Source: Clostridia bacterium
GTDB lineage: Bacteria; Bacillota; Clostridia; TANB77; CAG-508
Assembly: GCA_900768805.1 (NCBI GenBank)
Contig: CAAGEF010000171.1
Span: 1 to 20,683, forward strand
Direction: 5' to 3'
Length of the DNA stretch: 20,683 nt
Below, piece by piece: positions 15,512-20,683 of the stretch. Position 1 is the stretch's first letter. Every line of letters starts with the position of its first letter. The position numbers and the translations under genes are program-made. The notes beneath the pieces are model-generated. The model worked only from the letters and a program-made list of their open reading frames with translations, ran no database searches and was not told where the DNA came from.

Positions 15512-16549
15512 ATGTCATTCTTAAAATATCAAAAGCAAAATCCAGAGTTTTTAAATAATTACTTAAAATATAAGGCATATATTGAATTCAAATCAAAAAC
15601 AACAGTAGATGAAACATATTTTGACTTAAGAACTCTGTTTAGATATATAAAATTGTTTTTATATGATCACGATAAGATTTATACTATAACTTTAGAAGAA
15701 TTTAAAACTGTAACAATAGTTGATGTTACAATTAAGGATTTAAGTAATATTACTCAAAACAATTTGGAAAAATACATTATATTCTTAAGTAATACTTTAA
15801 AAAATGATACTAAAACTAGAAATAGAAAATTAACATCTGCTAAAAAGTTTTTTGAATATTTAGAAACTAATAACTTTATTAGTATAAATCCAGCAAGAAA
15901 TATAAATTCTGGTAAAATTGAGAAAAGAATTCCAAAGCATTTAAGTTTAAATGAAAGCAAGCAATTATTAGCTAACACCATAAAATCTGACTGTAAATTT
16001 AAAATAAGAAATTATGCGATAACATGTCTATTTCTTAATTGTAGTTTGAGATTGTCAGAGCTTACAGCTATAAACTTAACAGACTTAAAAATAGATAATA
16101 GTGAACAAACATTAAAAGTACATGGTAAAGGTAATAAAGAAAGAATAATTTACTTAAATGCAGCAGTTTGTGAAGCTATAATTCGCTATTTAGAAGTTAG
16201 ACCACCTTTGGGAAAAGATAATAAAGACCATAATGCATTATTTATCAGTGGTCAATACAAAAGAATATCAAACAGAGCTGTACAAACGATAATAAAAAAT
16301 GCACTTCTTGATTTACTTGAGGAAAATCCTTATAAAGATAAATATCATACTCATACATTAAGGCATACAGGAGCTACATTACTTTACAATGAAAAAGATA
16401 TAAATATTTTTGTATTAAAAAGAATGCTTGGTCATGAATGTTTAAAAGCAACTGAAATTTACACTCAGGTTTCAAACGAAAAACTAAAATATATAATGGA
16501 AAATTGTACTATATCAAGCATTATAGAGCGAAACGGAGGTCAAATATAA
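15512..16549 (+). CDS. Tyrosine recombinase, first of a tandem pair
   Basis: The protein has 345 aa. The N-terminal core-binding domain (about 10-125) is of the SAM-like Xer type, followed by the catalytic domain. The catalytic set is complete: Arg180 (CSLRLSEL), Lys206 (GKGNKER), His281 and Arg284 (HTLRH), His308 (LGHE) and the nucleophile Tyr317 (EIYTQV). No separate arm-binding domain is present, as in XerC/XerD. It cuts and joins DNA at short inverted-repeat sites. The second recombinase begins on the base after its stop (TAA-ATG), and both share the KIEKR/KHLSL-type linker, so they look like an old duplication that may work as a heteromer. The SD lies in a hairpin, suggesting controlled expression. 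Substrate site unknown; see the dif-like sites at 18782 and 20234. Confidence 0.93.
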   Translation: MSFLKYQKQNPEFLNNYLKYKAYIEFKSKTTVDETYFDLRTLFRYIKLFLYDHDKIYTITLEEFKTVTIVDVTIKDLSNITQNNLEKYIIFLSNTLKNDTKTRNRKLTSAKKFFEYLETNNFISINPARNINSGKIEKRIPKHLSLNESKQLLANTIKSDCKFKIRNYAITCLFLNCSLRLSELTAINLTDLKIDNSEQTLKVHGKGNKERIIYLNAAVCEAIIRYLEVRPPLGKDNKDHNALFISGQYKRISNRAVQTIIKNALLDLLEENPYKDKYHTHTLRHTGATLLYNEKDINIFVLKRMLGHECLKATEIYTQVSNEKLKYIMENCTISSIIERNGGQI

Positions 16550-17527
16550 ATGGAGGAAGAAAATAATATACCTAAATTTGTTACTGATTTAACTAATTAT
16601 CTAGTGGCAATAAGAAACTTATCAGAAGTATATGTTAAAAATATGGCTATAACAGTAGGGCAATTCTTGGAATTTATCAATATTCATAAATTTAAAAATA
16701 AATATAATTCAATAAAAGACCTTACTTTAAATGATGTGAGATCTTTAACAAATAGTGATATTTATAGCTTTATTTATTTTTTAGCAGAATCACAATATAA
16801 AATAAATTCAAGAGTTGTAAAAATAGAACATTTAAGAACTTTCTTTAATTACCTATTTACTATAAAGCATACTATATTTACTGAACCATTTAAGAAAATA
16901 AATTCTGAAAGGAAAATTGAGAAAAAACTACCTAATTACTTATCATTAGATGAAGCAAAAAGAATGATAGAGGTATATGCTAATAGTATAGATGAAATAG
17001 AGATACGAGATAATGCAATACTGCATCTTTTTCTGAATAGTGGACTCCGTTTAGCTGAATTAAAAAATCTATCTATTGATGATTTAGATTTAAAAGATAA
17101 TAAATTTTCTATAATTGGTAAAGGTAATAAAGAAAGAACAGGTTATATAAATGATATTACAAGAAAGGCTTTAGATGAATATTTAAAAGTAAGAGATAAA
17201 TTAAACCCTAAAACAAAAACCCTATTTGTTAGTAGATATGGCTTAAAAATGAGTTCTACTGGTATTGAAAAAATCGTTAAACGAGCTTATGAAAAAGCTG
17301 AAATTGATGATGAAGATTATTGTGTTCATACATTAAGACATACTTGTGCTACACTATTATATAGAAACGGTGTAGATATTAGAACAATTCAAGAGATATT
17401 AGGACATGTTCAAATTGATACTACAGAAATATATACACATTTGCATGACCAGGAAGTTATGGATGCAATGTTAGATCATCCTTTATCACAATTTAAAGTG
17501 GCAAATGCAGAGGCATTTTGTGCTTAA
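16550..17527 (+). CDS. Tyrosine recombinase, second of a tandem pair
   Basis: The protein has 325 aa. It has the same two-domain plan as its neighbour, with all catalytic residues: Arg167 (SGLRLAEL), Lys191 (GKGNKER), His260 and Arg263 (HTLRH), His286 (LGHV) and Tyr295 (EIYTHL). The C-terminal tail (about 300-325) differs from that of the first, as the tails that contact the partner do in XerC and XerD. The SD GGAGG lies in the last codons of the first gene and the ATG directly follows its TAA, so the two are made together. Pairs of tyrosine recombinases followed by a small third gene recall Tn554 (tnpA-tnpB-tnpC), but the sizes differ. Confidence 0.93.
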   Translation: MEEENNIPKFVTDLTNYLVAIRNLSEVYVKNMAITVGQFLEFINIHKFKNKYNSIKDLTLNDVRSLTNSDIYSFIYFLAESQYKINSRVVKIEHLRTFFNYLFTIKHTIFTEPFKKINSERKIEKKLPNYLSLDEAKRMIEVYANSIDEIEIRDNAILHLFLNSGLRLAELKNLSIDDLDLKDNKFSIIGKGNKERTGYINDITRKALDEYLKVRDKLNPKTKTLFVSRYGLKMSSTGIEKIVKRAYEKAEIDDEDYCVHTLRHTCATLLYRNGVDIRTIQEILGHVQIDTTEIYTHLHDQEVMDAMLDHPLSQFKVANAEAFCA

Positions 17528-17552
17528 TTTATAGTAAAGGAGCTGATATATA

Positions 17553-17879
17553 ATGATAGATTATGAAAAGAAATTTGATACAAACAACATTCATTCTGTT
17601 GAATTGAATTTATTAGATGGACAAGTTGAAATAATTTTGAGAGCTTTAGAATTATATGGCTATAATCTAGAATATATGCTTAATGGTAGTGATGCAACAG
17701 ATGAATTAAGACAAGAAAAGATAGCAATGTTGAAATATACTTATGAGCAAGTATTAGCAACACAAGCTGAACAAGTAGATTCAAAAGCCAATAATCTTGA
17801 TAATTTGAGTAGTTTAGGTAAATTATTAAGTAAAGATTTTGGTCAAATTCAGCCAAACAAGAACTTAAAGGTCATATAG
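17553..17879 (+). CDS. Small protein linked to the recombinases, function unknown
   Basis: The protein has 108 aa, acidic and mainly helical, without membrane segments. It starts 25 bp after the second recombinase behind AAAGGAGC, so it is in the same operon. Residues 15-75 (ELNLLDGQVEIILRALELYGYNLE and on) look like a helical pair; the C-terminal 30 residues are probably unstructured. No family is recognised. Its place, third after two recombinases, is that of TnpC in Tn554, which affects the efficiency and orientation of insertion; that parallel is positional only. Confidence 0.6.
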   Translation: MIDYEKKFDTNNIHSVELNLLDGQVEIILRALELYGYNLEYMLNGSDATDELRQEKIAMLKYTYEQVLATQAEQVDSKANNLDNLSSLGKLLSKDFGQIQPNKNLKVI

Positions 17880-18272
17880 ACATTTTTAATATATGTAGCA
17901 AAATAAGTAGGGAATAGGGGAATAGGCTATTTTAGAGAAATTTAATAAAATAGAAATTTTAAAATAACTTTTTAAAATGAAAATAAAATTTAAAGATATT
18001 TTTTAATCATTTAAAAATGAATTAAAATAAAAAATATTAAAAGTAAAAAATAAAATTTTAAATTTAAAATTACAAAAATTTTTATAATTAGATTTTAAAA
18101 AATTAAATTTTAAAAATTTTGTGCAAAGTTAATTTTGAATATGAATTTTTTAAAAAACGAACATTTGTATAAAATGTTTGTAAATAAATTTTTATATTAT
18201 AAACTTATAAAATCATTGTATAATAATTATATAAATTTAGATTACTAATCAATAATATAATTTCATATTATA

Positions 18273-18302
18273 GACGCACCAAAATCAATTTTAAGACATT
18301 TT
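18273..18302 (+). repeat. Repeat copy A (AATCAATTTTAAG core)
   Basis: Matches copy B at 18437 in 25 of 30 positions, including GACGCAC at the start. Unlike B and C it cannot close a stem around the core. Confidence 0.6.
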
Positions 18303-18436
18303 AATATTTTATCTAACAAGTTATATGTTTTAAATTAAATGTGTAAATTTAAAAAGCTAGTCTTTATATATAAAATTAAGTATAAATGCTGATTTTTAGG
18401 CATCTATTAAAAATGCCGAAAAATGGCTAAAAAAGC

Positions 18437-18492
18437 GACGCACGAGAATCAATTTTAAGGCGTTTTTATAAAAAGGTAATATAACTTGTTGT
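18437..18492 (+). repeat. Repeat copy B
   Basis: Matches copy C in 45 of 56 positions. ACGC and GCGT flank the core and can pair, followed by five Ts. The right part carries TAATATAACTTGTTGT. Confidence 0.65.
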
Positions 18493-18630
18493 CTAAAAAA
18501 TTAAGCAAAATACTTAAAATTAAGGATTTAGGAAATTTTGATAAAATAATCTAAAGTTATATAAAAATTTTTTTAAAAATGTAGTTACAATAATGAAAAA
18601 AAATCAAACCAGGAATAATATAAAAAAAAT

Positions 18631-18686
18631 GAAGCTCCAGAATCGATTTTAAGAGCTTTTTATAAGAAAGTAATATAGTTTGTTGT
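18631..18686 (+). repeat. Repeat copy C
   Basis: The core AATCGATTTTAAG is flanked by AAGCTC and GAGCTT, a 6-bp stem different in sequence from that of copy B, again followed by Ts. A fourth, shorter copy of the core (19154-19176) is the start-codon region of the minus-strand gene at 18852-19169. Confidence 0.65.
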
Positions 18687-18753
18687 TGTAATAATAGGCT
18701 GAAATAGGCTTTGCTAGAGGAATAGCGAGATTTTGGAGGGAGGACCATTTTGC

Positions 18754-18888
18754 ATGGTTTTATTTTTTACTCCTATTCCTTTTTGCACAAAACTTTTATT
18801 TTGTGCAAAGTTGTATTTCTATATTTTATTCAAATTAGCTCTACATCTATGTTATCCCCTTTTTCTAAACATAATCAAATTATCTTGA
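18754..18888 (+). CDS. Possible 44-residue hydrophobic peptide
   Basis: ATG 18754 stands 10 nt behind a very strong ribosome-binding site (GGAGGGAGG, 18735-18743) and the frame runs to TGA 18886-18888. The product is rich in Phe, Leu and Ile with a few Lys (MVLFFTPIPF at the start), the look of a small membrane or type I toxin peptide. T-rich DNA yields hydrophobic codons by chance, it contains the dif-like site, and it overlaps the end of the minus-strand gene by 37 bp. Kept only because of the SD. Confidence 0.2.
   Translation: MVLFFTPIPFCTKLLFCAKLYFYILFKLALHLCYPLFLNIIKLS
18782..18812 (+). repeat. dif-like 11-6-11 inverted-repeat site, copy 1
   Basis: TTTGCACAAAA (18782-18792), a 6-bp centre CTTTTA (18793-18798) and TTTTGTGCAAA (18799-18809) form two perfect 11-bp arms. 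This is the 28-bp geometry of XerC/XerD sites. Centre plus right arm plus GTT match 20245-20264 at 18 of 20 positions. The 14-bp right part TTTTGTGCAAAGTT also occurs alone at 18117-18130. Confidence 0.5.
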
Positions 18889-19169
18889 TAAGTTGTGTTA
18901 TTTTTATTTTCCTTAACTTTAATCCATTTCGTTATTTCTCTTTCTTGCAAACATAAATATTTTTGTCCTTGTAAACCTAACGGATACTTATTTTCAAAAA
19001 AATCATTATCAACATAATATGTCCTGTTTCTAGTTTCTTCTAGTTCTACCATTTCAAAAATTTTATTTTTAGCTTCTTGAATTGTTTTGTAATTTTGTAG
19101 ATAGAATTGTGTTCCTCCATTGTAAATACATAATATCGTGTATTCTTTTTCAAAATCGATTTTAAGCAT
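18852..19169 (-). CDS. Hypothetical protein of the replication-type module
   Basis: The protein has 105 aa, soluble, basic at the C terminus, beginning MLKIDFEKEYTILCIYNGGTQFYL and containing TYYVDNDFFENKYPLG. No known domain is recognised. An AGGAGGG stands about 14 nt before the ATG, further than usual, so translation may be weak or the leader folded. It follows the HTH_36 gene in the same direction, separated by a 370-bp region with a terminator-like hairpin and a large folded element. The start region carries the fourth copy of the AATCGATTTTAAG repeat. Confidence 0.55.
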   Translation of the reverse strand: MLKIDFEKEYTILCIYNGGTQFYLQNYKTIQEAKNKIFEMVELEETRNRTYYVDNDFFENKYPLGLQGQKYLCLQEREITKWIKVKENKNNTTYQDNLIMFRKRG

Positions 19170-19537
19170 TTTTTATCTTCTACCCTCCTAAATTATATAT
19201 TGATTTATTAAAATTTGCAAATTTTACATTCTCGTTAAAATTTATCTTTACATTTTTATCTTTTTTTGTTATTATCTTTTTAGCAAAAATAAAATCATAA
19301 TTTAATTTTTCGGAGGGGTTCTTAGTAACACCCTCCCACTGTCCGAATTTTCGGAAAATTTAATTTTATTTTTGCAATCAATCTTATGTTAAAGTTCTCT
19401 AATCCCAGCTTATAGAGAACTTTTTTATTTCAAAAATATCGAAAAATTTGCATTTTATTAAAATTTATTCCTTTTATTGTTTTCTAATTTTTGCAAATTG
19501 CAAAAATTAGATTCAATAAACTAAAAATTTTATAAAA
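19170..19537. other. Structured intergenic region between the two minus-strand genes
   Basis: It holds palindromes and a large fold but no gene. TAAAATTTGCAAATTTTA (19209-19226) is a perfect 18-bp palindrome. GCAAAAATAAAAT (19283-19295) pairs with ATTTTATTTTTGC (19363-19375), enclosing GGAGGGGTT/AAC-A-CCCTCC (19312-19336). TTCGGA (19309) and TTCGGA (19350) compete for TCCGAA (19342). A 29-bp perfect palindrome with arms TCTAATTTTTGCAA lies at 19483-19511. Variants of TTTGCAAA recur through the stretch. The fold could be a control leader for the minus-strand gene at 18852, or an origin of transfer. Confidence 0.5.
19391..19426 (+). terminator. Terminator-like hairpin
   Basis: AAAGTTCTCTA (19391-19401) pairs perfectly with TAGAGAACTTT (19413-19423) across 11 nt, with six Ts on the plus strand. 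On the minus strand only TTTAACAT follows, so it would end the HTH_36 transcript less well. Confidence 0.7.
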
Positions 19538-19993
19538 TCAATTTTCGTACATTTGATTTAAAAATTCTGTATCTTGTGTAACTTTCTTTTTTCCACTTTT
19601 CTTTTTTTTAGTACTTTGTTTTTTAGTATTTATTTGTATGCCCTTTTCCACCTCTCCTATATCCACCTCTCCTTTTTGGGCTCTGGATATATTCTCGTCA
19701 AATCTTGATATTTCATATATTTGGTACTCATATTCATAATGTCCTTTTTCATTTCTTTTTTTTGTAATTTCTAAGTATCCAAATTCTTGTAATTCTTTTA
19801 GTATAGCCTTTATTGCTTTGACTCCTTCTTTACTAACTTTGACTAGTCCATTTATTGAATAGTCCCAATCTTCTGGAAGTGACAACATAAACGACAATAA
19901 ACCTTTCGCTTTGTATGTAATTCGTTTATCTTTTAAATGTCTATTACTCATTACAGTAAAATTTTTATTTTTATAAATTCTAAATGTTGGCAT
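19538..19993 (-). CDS. HTH_36 winged-helix protein, replication-initiator type, short form
   Basis: The protein has 151 aa. It starts MPTFRIYKNKNFTVMSNRHLKDKRI and continues KAKGLLSFMLSLPEDWDYSINGLVKVSKEGVKAIKAILKELQEFGYL. This is the winged-helix domain (HTH_36/RepA N-terminal type) that opens the replication module of many Firmicute plasmids, conjugative elements and phages. Relatives are usually longer, with a DnaD or DUF6017-like second half. Here residues 105-151 are a Lys-rich tail, so the protein is naturally short or has lost its C-terminal domain. AAGGAG stands 8 nt before the ATG and a TTGACA promoter precedes it. It would bind DNA at an origin or act as a regulator. Confidence 0.75.
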   Translation of the reverse strand: MPTFRIYKNKNFTVMSNRHLKDKRITYKAKGLLSFMLSLPEDWDYSINGLVKVSKEGVKAIKAILKELQEFGYLEITKKRNEKGHYEYEYQIYEISRFDENISRAQKGEVDIGEVEKGIQINTKKQSTKKKKSGKKKVTQDTEFLNQMYEN

Positions 19994-20038
19994 AATTTAA
20001 ATCTCCTTAGTATTTTAGGGTGCATTTCCGAATGGCTC

Positions 20039-20066
20039 ATTATTGAAATTTTTAAAAATTTGTCAA
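20039..20066 (-). promoter_or_regulatory. Promoter of the HTH_36 gene with overlapping palindrome
   Basis: On the minus strand there is a perfect -35 TTGACA (20066-20061), a 16-nt spacer and a -10 AATAAT (20044-20039). The spacer is the 16-bp palindrome AAATTTTTAAAAATTT (20046-20061), a possible operator, though such AT palindromes also arise by chance here. Confidence 0.55.
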
Positions 20067-20573
20067 TGAAACCATGGAATAATAGCGTAGTGTAACGTAG
20101 CTTTTATGCCGTGAAAGTTCATTGATTAATTTTAAAAAATAATTATAATTTTTTGCTGGGTTTTTGTGAAACATAGTGGAAGAAAAACCCCTTATTTGTT
20201 TTTTAATTTTGGATAATTGCTCAGACTAGAGCTATTGAAAAAATCTTTGATTTTGCGCAAAGTTATATATTTCTTTTTTTAACTTCTCCATATCTATTCT
20301 TGCCTCTCTTTTACTGTTCTTTGATATGTTAAAGTGAATCCAATACTAATTTACTATTTAATTATTTTTATGTTTTATTTTTCAAATTAGATTTCGCAAT
20401 GATTAATATTTTCAATTTTATTAATTCTTATCTTATGATTAAGTTTTAGTTTTTATAAATATTTTTAATTAATAAATTATAATTTTGTGATTTTATAAAA
20501 AATTAACTCCTATTCCCTTGCTTCATTTTTCTATAAATCATAATAAGAGACTAAGTGTTACATTATTGAAACT
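20067..20573. other. Non-coding region upstream of the HTH_36 gene
   Basis: TCAATGAA (20063-20070) and TTCATTGA (about 20118-20125) are inverted arms around a relatively GC-rich core with CGTAG twice. GGGTTTTT (20158-20165) pairs with AAAAACCC (20183-20190). ACTCCTATTCC at 20506-20516 repeats 18769-18779. On the minus strand an unbroken stretch from about 20349 down to TAG 20236 encodes about 37 hydrophilic residues ending EIYNFAQNQRFFQ, perhaps a gene fragment. The remainder is AT-rich with nothing recognisable. Confidence 0.4.
20234..20264 (+). repeat. dif-like site, copy 2
   Basis: The right arm TTTTGCGCAAA (20251-20261) matches copy 1 at 10 of 11, the centre CTTTGA (20245-20250) at 5 of 6, and the left arm ATTGAAAAAAT (20234-20244) at 7 of 11. 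It has the same orientation as copy 1, 1452 bp away; the two minus-strand genes lie between them. Confidence 0.4.
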
Positions 20574-20616
20574 AAAAAGTGGAGAATGATATATATTTAT
20601 CATTCTCCACTTTTTT
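20574..20616. terminator. Strong bidirectional terminator near the window end
   Basis: An 18-bp perfect stem (20574-20591 with 20598-20615), 6-nt loop, six Ts on the right and five As on the left. It most likely ends a gene to the right of the window on the minus strand, and isolates the module from it. Confidence 0.85.
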
Positions 20617-20683
20617 CAGAATAAAGTTGTACATAATCACTTTAAAATTACAATCATATCAAAATTTCTATATTCGATTTCAA

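Larger units (their letters stand above)
17880..18750. other. Extremely AT-rich non-coding region with several short repeat families
   Basis: No supportable gene lies here. About 17940-18250 is nearly pure A and T in runs. AATAGGCT occurs at 17920-17927, 18693-18700 and 18703-18710 (the last two 10 bp apart, iteron-like). A repeat with core AATCRATTTTAAG occurs at 18273, 18437 and 18631. AACAAGTTATAT (about 18317) faces ATATAACTTGTT (18481) in inverted orientation. GGCAT/ATGCC forms a hairpin near 18399-18417. Such easily melted, repeat-rich DNA before a replication-type gene module suggests an origin, a partition site or a transfer region, but nothing proves it. Confidence 0.5.

Noticed and set aside
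17940..18250. CRISPR array in the repetitive AT-rich stretch
   Set aside because: There is no regular repeat-spacer spacing and no cas gene; the sequence is low-complexity A and T runs.
18437..18686. True covariation between repeat copies B and C
   Set aside because: The paired bases are shifted by one position between the copies and copy A does not pair, so the evidence is suggestive only.
18557..18748. 63-codon minus-strand frame in the AT-rich region
   Set aside because: It spans repeat copy C, has no conserved motif, and its residues simply reflect AT-rich codons.
18750..18956. 68-codon plus-strand frame starting at TTG
   Set aside because: It lies opposite the minus-strand gene for 105 bp and is in a different frame from the one served by the strong SD.
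13417..20683. Direct repeats marking attL and attR of the whole element
   Set aside because: No convincing long direct repeat joins the region near 13.5 kb to any right-hand site in the window; the other end may be outside.

Overview
The window is very AT-rich DNA read with the standard bacterial code (TGA is used as a stop). AGGAGG-type ribosome-binding sites, a Spo0A-type regulator, a radical SAM enzyme and Tn916-like regulatory genes point to an anaerobic, low-GC Firmicute, probably an uncultured gut clostridium. Species cannot be told from the sequence alone.

Positions 1 to about 13.4 kb look like ordinary chromosome. A first co-directional group (1-4895) holds the end of a patatin-like phospholipase, a radical SAM enzyme with extra cysteines, a CDP-alcohol phosphatidyltransferase, S-adenosylmethionine synthetase (metK) and an AI-2E-family membrane protein. 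It closes with an intrinsic terminator. The combination suggests lipid or membrane metabolism with a linked SAM supply. A second group (5102-11154) holds an MMPL/RND transporter, a secreted Leu/Gly heptad-repeat protein, an OmpR-type response regulator and a sensor kinase that is frameshifted in its HAMP domain. Both promoters in this group carry the same box (TTCATW-N5-TTCATW-N9-TATAAT), so the two-component system probably controls itself and the transporter. Then come a CmpB-like membrane protein (minus strand), a divergent TerB-like protein, a cluster of RNA hairpins, and a minus-strand Spo0A-like regulator whose receiver acidic pocket has been lost.

From about 13.5 kb to the end the DNA looks like part of an integrative or conjugative element. 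A sigma-like regulator (14000) lies behind a layered leader: a 47-codon leader peptide, an intrinsic terminator inside that peptide's frame, and a hairpin that hides the regulator's ribosome-binding site. It overlaps a small HTH_16-like gene. About 300 nt of strongly structured, apparently non-coding RNA follows, part of which resembles the 5' end of a group II intron. Next are two small proteins, a pair of complete tandem tyrosine recombinases and a small partner protein. Downstream is a 970-bp, extremely AT-rich, repeat-bearing non-coding region. After it a minus-strand module carries an HTH_36 replication-type protein and an unknown protein. This module is bracketed by two related 11-6-11 dif-like sites in direct orientation.

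The points most worth following are the leader-peptide attenuator, the structured RNA at 14583-14890, the possible recombination sites at 18782 and 20234, and the shared response-regulator box. I could not define the outer boundaries (att sites) of the element, and its transfer genes are not in the window.
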